Source: Comamonadaceae bacterium
GTDB lineage: Bacteria > Pseudomonadota > Gammaproteobacteria > Burkholderiales > Burkholderiaceae_C
Reading direction: 5' to 3'
NCBI GenBank assembly: GCA_947450765.1
Contig: CANFXC010000004.1
Coordinates: 1 to 64,000, forward strand
Length of the DNA: 64,000 bases
Under the pieces are notes generated by a model, which saw nothing but the letters and a program-made list of their open reading frames with translations, was not told where the DNA came from and made no database searches. Both the position numbers and the translations under genes were made by a program. How positions within the stretch are numbered: the first letter of the stretch is position 1; each line of letters opens with the position of its first letter. Shown piece after piece: positions 52,073 to 61,404 of the stretch.

Positions 52073-53053
52073 TCAGTCCAGCTGAGCGCCTGAGTCTTTC
52101 ACGATCTTGGCCCAACGTACCAAGTCCTCGCGCAGCAGCGTGGCCAGCTGATCCGGCGTGCCAGGCGCAGACTCGACACCCAAGCCGACCAAACGGTCCC
52201 TCATTTCAGGGTTGTCCATCAGCTTGATGATTTCAGTGTTCAGCTTAGAAACGATCTCTTTGGGCGTTCCGGCGGGCACGAACAGACCGTACCAAGCGTT
52301 GGCATAAAGACCAGGAACCGTCTCGGCCAAGGTCGGCATATCGGGCGCGAGCTGGGTGCGCTTTTCGGTGCAGGCACCCAGCGCGCGCAACTGACCACTG
52401 CGCACAAAGGGCATCAGGCCAGCCAAGCTACCGAAAGTCATGGGTACCTGCCCTGCCACGACATCTGTCGCAGCCGCCGCAGCGCCGCGGTAAGGCACAT
52501 GCACAATGTCGATCCCAGCCGCGTTCTTCAGCATTTCGCCCAGCAGGTGGTTCACTGTGCCATTGCCGGCTGACGCGTAATTGAACGTGCCCGGGCTGGC
52601 TTTGGCGAGGGCCACCAGCTCCCGCAGATTTTTGGCCGGAACAGACGGGTTGACCGCGAGCATGTACGGCGCGACACCCACCACCATGACGGGATCAAAG
52701 TCTTTGACCGGATCGAACGGCACCTTGCGGTAAAGGAAAGGGTTGATAGTTTGCACGCTTTGCGCGTTCAGCAGCAGGGTGTGGCCATCCTTGGGCTGCC
52801 GCGCCACGTAGGCCGTGCCAAGATTGCCGCCCGCGCCCTGCCGGTTTTCAACGATGACGGGGTTACCGATGGCGGCAGACAAACGTTGCGCCAGCGCACG
52901 CCCGATCACATCGTTAGCACCTCCCGGCGCTTGCGGCACGACGATCGTGATGACCTTGGACGGGTATGGTTCTGCGGCGCGGGCGGCGTTGATCCAAAGA
53001 AAAGGCGTCGCCAGTGAAGCTGTCCCGGCGATGATGTGTCGTCTCGTTGTCAT
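52073..53053 (-). CDS. Bug/TctC-type substrate-binding protein (Tat-like signal)
   Basis: MTTRRHIIAGTASLATPF, YPSKVITIVVPQAPGGANDVIGRALAQRL; 16 bp downstream of the soxF-like gene. Confidence 0.92.
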   Translation of the reverse strand: MTTRRHIIAGTASLATPFLWINAARAAEPYPSKVITIVVPQAPGGANDVIGRALAQRLSAAIGNPVIVENRQGAGGNLGTAYVARQPKDGHTLLLNAQSVQTINPFLYRKVPFDPVKDFDPVMVVGVAPYMLAVNPSVPAKNLRELVALAKASPGTFNYASAGNGTVNHLLGEMLKNAAGIDIVHVPYRGAAAAATDVVAGQVPMTFGSLAGLMPFVRSGQLRALGACTEKRTQLAPDMPTLAETVPGLYANAWYGLFVPAGTPKEIVSKLNTEIIKLMDNPEMRDRLVGLGVESAPGTPDQLATLLREDLVRWAKIVKDSGAQLD

Positions 53054-53069
53054 TGCTTTGTCTCCTGAG

Positions 53070-54344
53070 TCAAAGTAGGCTATCGGCCCAGATATTTCGA
53101 GCCCAGTCCCAAGCGTAAATCCCCTCAAGCTCAGTCGGCGCCAGCGACACACCACCCGAACCAGGGACGGTTTTAAACGTTTTGTCAGCGGCACTGTATT
53201 GATGCACGCTGGCCACATGAACCACGCGCGTGGCGTCCACAAAGCTATAGCAGGTGTTGGTCAAAACAGGTTCTGGGTTGATGTCGAACCCGCGCAGTTC
53301 AGCCACGATGGCGGCCGCAGCCACCTTGGCGTGCTGATTGGCCATGTGACCCGACTTGGGCATGAACGCAGCGTTTTGGGTTGAATCCCCGATGACATGA
53401 ATATCTTTGGCGGCGGTTGATTCGAAATTTAAAAAATGGACCTGTGCCCAGCGCTCGTTCGAATTGGCCAGCCCCGCTTGCACGACGATTTGGCTTGCAC
53501 GCATGCGTGGCAAAACATTCAAGACATCGGCACGGACAGATTCTTGAATGTCAAATGTGAGCGTCCTGGTCGCGGCGTCGACCCGCAGCAAGTTGTGTGA
53601 GGAGCGGTAGTCAACCATCCCCGGGTACAAATCAGCCCACGCTTTTTTAAACAAGCCAGGCTTGGACACCACGTCTTCGTTGGCATCGAGGATCAACACC
53701 TTCGACTTGGGCTTGTGTTGTTTGAAATAAGCGGCCACCTGACAGGCTCTTTCATACGGCCCAGGCGGGCATCTGAAAGGCGCCTCTGGAATGCTGATGG
53801 CGAACACACCGCCATCCGGCATCTGCTGCAGTTGCTTTTGCAGAGCCAGGGTTTCGGCGCCCGCCTTCCAGGCCTGCAAGGTCACACCCGCTTGATTCGC
53901 CTGCGCCAAACCTTCAATGCTGTCCATCATCAGATCCACCCCGGGCGACAACACCAATTTGTCGTAGGCGAGACTTTTGCCGGATCTTAATTGGATGATT
54001 TTTTTGAGCGGATCAATGGACATGACCCAGTCTTTGACCCAAGAAACGCCATGCTGCATTTGCAAAGCATCGTACGAAACCGTCAATTCAGCGAGCGTGT
54101 TTGAGCCGCCTAAAACCAAGTTCGACAGCGGGCAAGAGACAAAAAATGGATCAGGCTCAATCAGCGTGACGCGCGCGTTGTGGTCAGAAAACAGGCGGAT
54201 ATATTTCGCTGCCGTTGCACCGCCAAAGCCTGCGCCAACGACCAGCACCTGAGCCGATTGAAGATCGGCACGCACCAAACCCGGAAATGCCACACCACCC
54301 GCCAACAGAGTGGCGCTGCGATTTAGAAAATGACGGCGATTCAT
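53070..54344 (-). CDS. SoxF/FccB-like FAD-dependent sulfide dehydrogenase flavoprotein
   Basis: Tat signal MNRRHFLNRS, QVLVVGAGFGGATAAKYIRLFS, C-terminal FCSD-like domain; directly downstream of soxA. Confidence 0.85.
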   Translation of the reverse strand: MNRRHFLNRSATLLAGGVAFPGLVRADLQSAQVLVVGAGFGGATAAKYIRLFSDHNARVTLIEPDPFFVSCPLSNLVLGGSNTLAELTVSYDALQMQHGVSWVKDWVMSIDPLKKIIQLRSGKSLAYDKLVLSPGVDLMMDSIEGLAQANQAGVTLQAWKAGAETLALQKQLQQMPDGGVFAISIPEAPFRCPPGPYERACQVAAYFKQHKPKSKVLILDANEDVVSKPGLFKKAWADLYPGMVDYRSSHNLLRVDAATRTLTFDIQESVRADVLNVLPRMRASQIVVQAGLANSNERWAQVHFLNFESTAAKDIHVIGDSTQNAAFMPKSGHMANQHAKVAAAAIVAELRGFDINPEPVLTNTCYSFVDATRVVHVASVHQYSAADKTFKTVPGSGGVSLAPTELEGIYAWDWARNIWADSLL

Positions 54345-54364
54345 GATGACCTCTGAATGATGTT

Positions 54365-55183
54365 TTAGGGCCGCACGCCCGGGCTCTCAAGTGGCATACC
54401 GCGTGCGCGCCAGGCTAAAAACAATTCAAGCTCTAGCAACTCGTTGGAGCCAAAAGCATAAGGTTCAGCGCGAACGCCCGTCAAACAATTGCGCAAGCGC
54501 CGCTCTAAAGAACCGACCGACTGCCACTCAAGACGATAAATAGGATAAGCCGTGGGATGCGCTTGTGGAATCAAATTTCCGGCGAGTTTTTGCCCCGGCC
54601 GCTCGGCATGGCACTGCGCACACGACAGGTTCAATTGACCGAGCCGCTGATTGAACAAACGTTCGCCGGCATCCAGGCGTGGAGCATTTGACGCATCACG
54701 CACCACCGTGATGGGCATGCCTTTAGACTGGGTCGCCACAAATGCTGACAGCGATAAAAGAGGTTTGCTTTCAGGTGCCAGGGGCACGGCACCCTGGTGG
54801 TCAGTACGGCACTGATTGATGCGCCCGCCAAGGTTCAACAACGGTCGGCCCGCGGAGCTTAACTTAGGAAAGCTGGCCGCAACGCCTTTCATCGACACGG
54901 CCGCATCACCGTGACACGACGCGCAAGATCTGTTTTTGTGACCCGCCGCTTCTTGCCATAACGCCTGCCCGTCCAGCACGGCGAAGTTGGCGGGATTCAG
55001 CAGTGGGTCGTCTTGCATGGCCTTTGTATCGGTCGACATCAGCTCGTAACTGGACTGCCGGTCGTCACCAACAGGGTCCGCCTTGACCAAAGCCCCGAGC
55101 ACAAGGACCGAACAGACCACCCAGCAGACAAAGACTTTAGCGGCAACGGTCATCGAAGCGCACTCTGCAACGGAGGCATTCAC
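54365..55183 (-). CDS. soxA: SoxA diheme cytochrome c
   Basis: Two CXXCH (CASCH, CAQCH) and the conserved RNCLTGVRAEPYAFGSNELLELELFLAWRARGMPLESPGVRP C-terminus. Confidence 0.92.
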   Translation of the reverse strand: MNASVAECASMTVAAKVFVCWVVCSVLVLGALVKADPVGDDRQSSYELMSTDTKAMQDDPLLNPANFAVLDGQALWQEAAGHKNRSCASCHGDAAVSMKGVAASFPKLSSAGRPLLNLGGRINQCRTDHQGAVPLAPESKPLLSLSAFVATQSKGMPITVVRDASNAPRLDAGERLFNQRLGQLNLSCAQCHAERPGQKLAGNLIPQAHPTAYPIYRLEWQSVGSLERRLRNCLTGVRAEPYAFGSNELLELELFLAWRARGMPLESPGVRP

Positions 55184-55509
55184 GTCACCACAAGTTGACT
55201 GGTCGTCTTAGAAGCGTAGCCATTGTCGCCAGACCAATTGAATTCAAGGGTGCCGCTTTCAGTCGCTACGGTTGTAAAAATGATCATGGGATTGGCCCCC
55301 ACGCCCGGATGCAGTTCGACCCGGAAGACTTCAACGCCGTTGTACGTACAGAGAAAATCTCGAATGATGTCGCGCGGTACACGCTGCCCGGTTTCAGTGT
55401 GACGAAAACCGGATTCCATATCGTGTTGAACGATGACTCGGATTTGAACAATATCGCCCTTCTTGGCGCTTGCCGGCATGGTGGCCAGCGTACGAGAGGT
55501 CTTGCTCAT
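55180..55509 (-). CDS. soxZ: SoxZ sulfur carrier subunit
   Basis: KKGDIVQIRVIVQHDMESGFRHTETGQRVPRDIIRDFLCTYNGVEVFRVELHPGVGANP. Confidence 0.92.
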   Translation of the reverse strand: MSKTSRTLATMPASAKKGDIVQIRVIVQHDMESGFRHTETGQRVPRDIIRDFLCTYNGVEVFRVELHPGVGANPMIIFTTVATESGTLEFNWSGDNGYASKTTSQLVVT

Positions 55510-55512
55510 TTT

Positions 55513-55956
55513 TTACACCTCAGCACAGGCGGCTATCGTGACAAGCGTCGAGGCATCACCTTGCCAAAAAGAACCATCACTCATGTGCGCGATGGCCAAT
55601 ACACGTTGCGAATCGCCCAAACGGATGCGCGTCGTGATGTCCGCCCGACCTGAACGCGACGACAGATAGAAACTCACCACATTCGGCAAGGGGTTGCCTT
55701 CAGCCACGATATGAATCGCTTGCACGTGATCAGCCGGTGTCATAGGGCTCTCAACCGAGACCTTCATGGTGACAAGATTGCCGTTTTCAACCAACGGTGG
55801 GATCACCAACGTCACTCGACCCACAGAGGCTTTTTTGCTACCCAAAATTTGGTTAGCCGCCTGCGTGGCGTCTGCGACTGTGGCGAGCGCGTTAAGCGAG
55901 GTCAACCCACTGGCTGCTCCGGCACTGATGACAAAAGCTCTTCGATTGATCGTCAC
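55513..55956 (-). CDS. soxY: SoxY-like sulfur carrier with non-canonical C-terminus (AACAEV)
   Basis: Tat signal NRRAFVISAG, SoxY fold pattern, adjacent to soxZ; C-terminal VTIAACAEV read directly from the bases. Confidence 0.85.
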   Translation of the reverse strand: MTINRRAFVISAGAASGLTSLNALATVADATQAANQILGSKKASVGRVTLVIPPLVENGNLVTMKVSVESPMTPADHVQAIHIVAEGNPLPNVVSFYLSSRSGRADITTRIRLGDSQRVLAIAHMSDGSFWQGDASTLVTIAACAEV

Positions 55957-56393
55957 GGTTTTAAGCTCACTAGAAAAGCGACAACATCTTCAATGTCCTG
56001 TGCCGTCAAGATGGACTTGCCGGCGAACTGCGGCGCCACACGCGTGAGACCGTCAGTGCGGAAATACGAGGGCATGATGCTGTCTGGATTGAACCTGCTT
56101 GCATCGACGATGCGTGCACGCAACTGTGCAGGCGACAAGCGGGCAGAACTAGCCGTAAGATCAGGCGCCAGATTGCCCTGAAACCGCTCTTCAGGAAACG
56201 GGCCGCTGTGACACAAAATACACAAGCCTACCTGCCGGCTGACGACCAGTGCCCGCCCCCGGGCAACATCACCCGGACGCCCTGACAGCGACTCCACCCT
56301 CTGATCGGCAACAAATGTCTCCGCAAAAAGGGGGCCGGGGGTGGCGAGGCAGACACTCAGTGCCAACACCCACACAGCACCCCAGACCGTCAT
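55953..56393 (-). CDS. soxX: SoxX monoheme cytochrome c
   Basis: CILCH heme site, PSYFRTDGLTRVAPQFAGKSILTAQDIEDVVAFLVSL; adjacent to soxYZA. Confidence 0.9.
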   Translation of the reverse strand: MTVWGAVWVLALSVCLATPGPLFAETFVADQRVESLSGRPGDVARGRALVVSRQVGLCILCHSGPFPEERFQGNLAPDLTASSARLSPAQLRARIVDASRFNPDSIMPSYFRTDGLTRVAPQFAGKSILTAQDIEDVVAFLVSLKP

Positions 56394-58579
56394 ACCAAAG
56401 TCATTCCACTATTTTTCAGCGGCACATTGCGCAAGCGTTTTCCAGTGGCACGATAAATAGCGTTGAGCACAGCCGGTGCTGCCACACAAATGGTGGGTTC
56501 ACCAATGCCGCCCCAATCTTTGCCGCCGCCCTCAAGGATGATGGTCTCGACCTTGGGCATCTGCGCAAGCCGGATCGACCCGAACGTATCGAAGTTCTTT
56601 TGTTCGATACGGCCATTTTTAACTGTGCATTCTTCTTCGAACAAAGCCGACAAACCATACACGAACGAGCCTGAGACCTGACGTTTGATTTGCGCCGGAT
56701 TGACGGCATAGCCACAATCGGTCGCAGCAACAATACGGTGGATTTTGACCTTGCTGCCATCCGTCACAGACAGCTCGCAGGCCGCTGCGACATAACTGCC
56801 AAAAGCCGTCATCTGTGCAACCCCGCGAAACACCCCAGGCGCAGCCGGCTTAGTCCAACCGATACCATCGGCCACGGCATTGAGCACCGCAAGATTGCGC
56901 GGGAATTTGGCCATGTACTTGCGACGAAACTCAACCGCATCAACACCGGCAGCCTCGGCGAGTTCATCCATGAAGCATTCCATGAACACCGCATTTTGAT
57001 TCACATTCACACCACGCCAAAAGCCTGGCGGAATGTGCGTATTGCGCATCGCGTGCTCCATCAACTGGTTGGGGAACTCATACCCTAAAGCATGCTCGCC
57101 ACCGTCAAAAACACCTTGAAAGGCCAGCGCATCACGGCCTTTTTGTGCCGCCAGAACAGCCGGGAACACCGAGGCCAAAATCGACTGACCTGACAAGCGC
57201 ATGTGCACACCCGTCAGATTTTTATTGGCATCAAACGAGCCGGTGAGCTTGCACATCATGATCGGGTGGTAGCGCCCCTGAGTCATATCCTCTTCTCGTG
57301 TCCACATCAGTTTGATCGGCGTACCCGGCATTTGTTTCGCGATGTTGACCGCTTGCGTGGTGTAGTCTTGAAACGCACCGCGCCGACCGAAGCCGCCACC
57401 CAGATTGACTTTATAGACTTCGCATTTTTCAGCCGCCAAGCCAGACGCCTCAATCACGGCCGCCAATGACGCTTCGCCGTCTTGAGTCGGCACCCAGGCT
57501 TCGCAACGCTCAGGGGTCCATTTGGCCGTGGCGTTCATGGGCTCCATCGGCGCGTGGTTCAGGAACGGGTAAAAGTAGGTGGCTTCGGTCTTTTGAACTG
57601 CGGTGTTTAGCGCAACCTTGGTGTCGCCGCGCGTGTTGCCCACAAAAGCCTGTTCAGCAGTCAAGCCCTCCTCCAAAATCTTGGCAATGGAGGCACTGGA
57701 TACGGATGCGTTAGGGCCTTCGTCCCACACAATCTCCACTTGGTCCAGCGCAGTTTTGGCGATCCAGAAAGTGTCGGCCACCACGGCCACCGCCGTCTCA
57801 CCGACTTTTATGACCTTCTTGACGCCTTTGATGCCCGTCACTTTGCTGGCATCAAAGCTTTTGACCTTGCCACCAAACACCGGACACTCTCGGATATTGG
57901 CCACCAACATGCCCGGCAGCTTTAAATCCATCCCGTAAACCTGTTTGCCGGTCACTTTGTCGGCGTAGGTATCGATGCGATTCAGCGGTTTCCCAATAAT
58001 CTTCCAGTCTTTAGGATCTTTCAGTGTGATGTCAGTCGGCACGGCGATCTTTGAAGCAGCTGCGGCGACTTTGCCGAAAGTGACTTTGCGACCCGTGGGT
58101 GTGTGCGTGATCACGCTTACTGCCGCAACACACTCTGCAACGGGAACTTTCCATTCGTCAGCGGCGGCTTGGACCAGCATCAAACGGGCCGCTGCCCCAC
58201 CCTTGCGAACGTACTGCTCTGATGTGCGGATGCCGCGACTGCCGCCAGTCGAGAACGCACCCCAGACGCGCTTGCGCTTGAGGCTTTCACCCGGCGTGGG
58301 ATATTCAACCGTGACTTTTTTCCAGTCGCATTCGAGTTCTTCGGCCACCAGTTGGGCCAAGCCGGTGATGGTGCCTTGGCCCATCTCTGAGCGTACGACG
58401 CGGACAATGACAGTGTCGTCGGGCTTGATCACCACCCAAGCACCGATTTCGGGGGTGGGTTCTGCAGCTTGTGCAGAACCCATAAAAGCCATTTGAATAC
58501 CCAAGGCCAAGCCACTGCTGACGGCTGTTGTACCCACCACAAAATGACGACGTGAAAGATTTGGGACGCGTGCGTTCAT
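56390..58579 (-). CDS. Molybdopterin cytosine dinucleotide-dependent hydroxylase large subunit (IorB-like, Tat-exported)
   Basis: Tat signal LSRRHFVVGTTAVSSG; NLGGGFGRRGAFQDYTTQAV, VKVGETAVAVVADTFWIAKTALDQVEIVWDEG, GGKDWGGIGEPTICVAAPAVLNAI. Confidence 0.9.
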   Translation of the reverse strand: MNARVPNLSRRHFVVGTTAVSSGLALGIQMAFMGSAQAAEPTPEIGAWVVIKPDDTVIVRVVRSEMGQGTITGLAQLVAEELECDWKKVTVEYPTPGESLKRKRVWGAFSTGGSRGIRTSEQYVRKGGAAARLMLVQAAADEWKVPVAECVAAVSVITHTPTGRKVTFGKVAAAASKIAVPTDITLKDPKDWKIIGKPLNRIDTYADKVTGKQVYGMDLKLPGMLVANIRECPVFGGKVKSFDASKVTGIKGVKKVIKVGETAVAVVADTFWIAKTALDQVEIVWDEGPNASVSSASIAKILEEGLTAEQAFVGNTRGDTKVALNTAVQKTEATYFYPFLNHAPMEPMNATAKWTPERCEAWVPTQDGEASLAAVIEASGLAAEKCEVYKVNLGGGFGRRGAFQDYTTQAVNIAKQMPGTPIKLMWTREEDMTQGRYHPIMMCKLTGSFDANKNLTGVHMRLSGQSILASVFPAVLAAQKGRDALAFQGVFDGGEHALGYEFPNQLMEHAMRNTHIPPGFWRGVNVNQNAVFMECFMDELAEAAGVDAVEFRRKYMAKFPRNLAVLNAVADGIGWTKPAAPGVFRGVAQMTAFGSYVAAACELSVTDGSKVKIHRIVAATDCGYAVNPAQIKRQVSGSFVYGLSALFEEECTVKNGRIEQKNFDTFGSIRLAQMPKVETIILEGGGKDWGGIGEPTICVAAPAVLNAIYRATGKRLRNVPLKNSGMTLV

Positions 58580-58589
58580 GTTGGACCCC

Positions 58590-59042
58590 TTAGGCTTTTG
58601 CGACTGAATGGATAGCGGCGCGAACTTCTTGAAAGCTCCCGCAACGACAAATATTGGTGATCGCTGCATCGATATCAGCATCAGTCGGCTTAGGCTTTTT
58701 AGCCAGCAAATCAGTGGCGGCCATCAGCATGCCGGATTGGCAATAGCCACACTGTGGCACTTGATGCTCGATCCAGGCCTGCTGCAGCTGCGTCAGCTTG
58801 CCATTTTTGGCCAGCCCTTCAATCGTTTGGATTTTCTTGCCCACGGCAACACTGACAGGCAGCACACATGATCGAATAGCCGCGCCATCCATCATGACGG
58901 TACAGGCGCCACATTGCGCCACACCGCAGCCGTATTTGGTGCCGGTTAAACCTAACTGCTCACGGATGACCCACAACAACGGGGTGCTTGAATCGACATC
59001 GACTTTGTGCGCTTTGCCGTTAACCGTCAATTGAATCGCCAT
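58590..59042 (-). CDS. (2Fe-2S)-binding small subunit of molybdenum hydroxylase (IorA-like)
   Basis: [53 protein letters not shown]. Confidence 0.93.
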   Translation of the reverse strand: MAIQLTVNGKAHKVDVDSSTPLLWVIREQLGLTGTKYGCGVAQCGACTVMMDGAAIRSCVLPVSVAVGKKIQTIEGLAKNGKLTQLQQAWIEHQVPQCGYCQSGMLMAATDLLAKKPKPTDADIDAAITNICRCGSFQEVRAAIHSVAKA

Positions 59043-59172
59043 CGAGACACTCCTGAGAATAGTTACGTTATTGAATCCAGCGTCTCATATTATTGGGGTT
59101 TGAAAGACACCACAATTGAGGGTATGCCCTAGGGTCCCCGTACAGCATCAGCACCATTCGAGTTCAACCCAC

Positions 59173-59674
59173 ATGCCATCGACCTACCAAACCATCACCC
59201 TTGACCGGCCTGCGCCGCATGTGCTTCAGGTCACTTTGGCGCGCCCTGAAGCCGCCAACGCGCTCAACACCCCAATGGGCCGCGACCTGCTAACGCTGTG
59301 GACCAGCCTGACCGAAGACGCTGCCGATGTACGCTGCGTGGTACTCACGGGACAAGGCGACAAGGTCTTCTGCGCGGGGGGGCGACCTGAAGGAGCGCAA
59401 CAGCATGGACGCCGTGCAATGGCGACAGCAGCATGAGTTGTTTGAACGCATGTATTGGACGCTGGTGGACCTGCCCATACCGGTCATCGCGGCCGTCAAC
59501 GGGCACGCTTATGGCGGTGGCCTGGAGATGGTTTTGTGCTGCGACTTTGCGTATGCCAGCGAATCCGCACGCTTTGAGGTTGAGGCCTATAACCACCTGG
59601 TCGATACCGACGACCGCAGGGAAGGTGTGGCCGCCTTCAATGAGAAACGAAAACCGGCGTTCAAAGGCCGGTGA
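59173..59674 (+). pseudogene. Enoyl-CoA hydratase/isomerase, frameshifted and internally deleted
   Basis: N-part reads VFCAGG then continues as DLKERNS in the +1 frame at a 7-G tract (59376-59382); SARF joins directly to FEVEAYNHLVDTDDRREGVAAFNEKRKPAFKGR, skipping the crotonase middle. Confidence 0.88.
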
Positions 59675-59704
59675 ACACGCCAACCACTTGGTGCCATCGT
59701 CAAC

Positions 59705-60460
59705 ATGAAAAAGAATGACCAACACCTCGGGCATGCTGGACTGACCGCTCTGTCAATGGTTTTGCTGCTCACCTGTGGACAGACACACGCCGCCGATGAC
59801 GCCAATCCGATTCAATACAAACCCAGTGTCGGGCTGTACGACTTCTCAAGTCGAGGCATGCCAAGCAAACAAGCGGTGGATGTCAATCTCAGGGGCAGCG
59901 CTGACTGGGGTGATGCCTGGGTTGGGGTTTATCGGTCGCCAACTGACGATTTCACACAAGCCCGACTGGGTTGGGACAACACCTACAAAAGTTTCGGCGT
60001 CAAACTCCAGCCATCTCTGCAGACGGCCTCAGGTGGCTTTTGGGGCGGCAGCATCGGGGCTGAATATGGCGAGACATTTTTCTTCGGTGCAGGCATTGGC
60101 CGCACCAATTTGCGAAATTACTTCAACCTTAATTTTGACCCCAATGACGCCTGGAGCCTGAGCACGGGCTATCGCTGGAGCCCACAAGATTTTGTGACGC
60201 TTCAGCTTGTACGGGACAACCGCCTCAACCCCGACCAACAGCACGTGCACCTGGTCTACCGTCGGCCTTTTGCGAACCAACAAAGACTGATCGTCGATTT
60301 GATTTACAAGTCGGGAACCTCCGAAGGTGACTACATACGCCGACGCGGCTTGATGCTGGGCTACGACTGGGGCGATGTCGGCCTGCGCATCGCCTACGAC
60401 CCCCGGGTCAACTTCAGCAAAGTCGACATGACCCGGATTATTTTGTCCAAACATTACTGA
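59705..60460 (+). CDS. Uncharacterised secreted protein, predicted outer-membrane beta-barrel
   Basis: Signal peptide followed by alternating amphipathic strands rich in G/Y/W, ending in ..IILSKHY. Confidence 0.6.
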   Translation: MKKNDQHLGHAGLTALSMVLLLTCGQTHAADDANPIQYKPSVGLYDFSSRGMPSKQAVDVNLRGSADWGDAWVGVYRSPTDDFTQARLGWDNTYKSFGVKLQPSLQTASGGFWGGSIGAEYGETFFFGAGIGRTNLRNYFNLNFDPNDAWSLSTGYRWSPQDFVTLQLVRDNRLNPDQQHVHLVYRRPFANQQRLIVDLIYKSGTSEGDYIRRRGLMLGYDWGDVGLRIAYDPRVNFSKVDMTRIILSKHY

Positions 60461-60597
60461 ATTTAGCGGCCACCCGAGCTTCAACGTACATTATTAACAC
60501 TTTGAAAAACAATAAATCCCTAAGGACTCATAATCCAAGCCTTCATAAATAAATAGGCCTCAGAGTTAATCTCAAAAAAGCCCGCCAATGGAACCCC

Positions 60598-61404
60598 ATG
60601 AAAAGTTTTTTTCAGACCGTATTGAAAACTCTCAGACTTGCGCCCAGCGGTACTCAAACCGATGATGTCGAGCAAGGACAAGTCGCTTTAGCCCAAAAAA
60701 ATTACGCTGTTGCGCTTCAAAAATTCAAGCGCGCTGCCTCCCAAGGGGACGCAACAGCTCAAATTGAAGTCGGGCACTTTTTCCGTGGTGGCCTTGGGAT
60801 AAGGCCTGACCTGTCAAAAGCAGTCCATTGGTACCGGCGTGCCGCCCTGCAAGGTCATGTCACGGCACAGTTCAGTTTGGGCGTTATTTACAACAACGGC
60901 GAAGGGATTGGGCAAGACTTCATCGAGGCGGTGCATTGGTATCAACTCGCTGCGCTTCAGGGAAATGCCAATGCCCAGAGCAACCTAGGCCTGATGTACG
61001 AAAAAGGCCAAGGGGTCTTACAAGACAACGCCGAGGCGCTGAACTGGTACCGGATGGCGGCAGTTCAAGGTCATGTCGCAGCGCAATTCAACATGGGCCT
61101 GATGCATGAAAAAGGTGAAGGCGTCACCCAGAATTTCGCCGAGGCGCTGACCTGGTACCGTCTTGCGGCGATTCAGGGCCATGGGGAGGCACAAGGCAAT
61201 CTCGGGGTCATGTATGCCAAAGGTGAAGGCGTCGCCCAAGATTACAAAAGCGCCCACATGTGGTTCAACATTGCCGCAGCGGCCGGTAACAGCATCGCCA
61301 CGAAAAACCGCGATGCGATGACCCAGAACATGGATGCACAACAAATCAGCGAGGCGCAAAAAATGGCGCGTGACTGGCAAGCTGGGCGTATATTGCCTGG
61401 ATGA
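60598..61404 (+). CDS. Sel1-like repeat (SLR/TPR-like) protein
   Basis: Multiple SLR units (AVHWYRRAALQGHVTAQFSLGVIYNNGEGIGQDFIEAVHWYQLAALQGNANAQSNLGLMYEKGQGV). Confidence 0.88.
   Translation: MKSFFQTVLKTLRLAPSGTQTDDVEQGQVALAQKNYAVALQKFKRAASQGDATAQIEVGHFFRGGLGIRPDLSKAVHWYRRAALQGHVTAQFSLGVIYNNGEGIGQDFIEAVHWYQLAALQGNANAQSNLGLMYEKGQGVLQDNAEALNWYRMAAVQGHVAAQFNMGLMHEKGEGVTQNFAEALTWYRLAAIQGHGEAQGNLGVMYAKGEGVAQDYKSAHMWFNIAAAAGNSIATKNRDAMTQNMDAQQISEAQKMARDWQAGRILPG

Noticed and set aside
54365-56393. Considered a standard thiosulfate-oxidising sox operon
   Set aside because: soxB and soxCD are absent in the window and the SoxY tail is not GGCGG, so the standard pathway label is not supported from sequence alone
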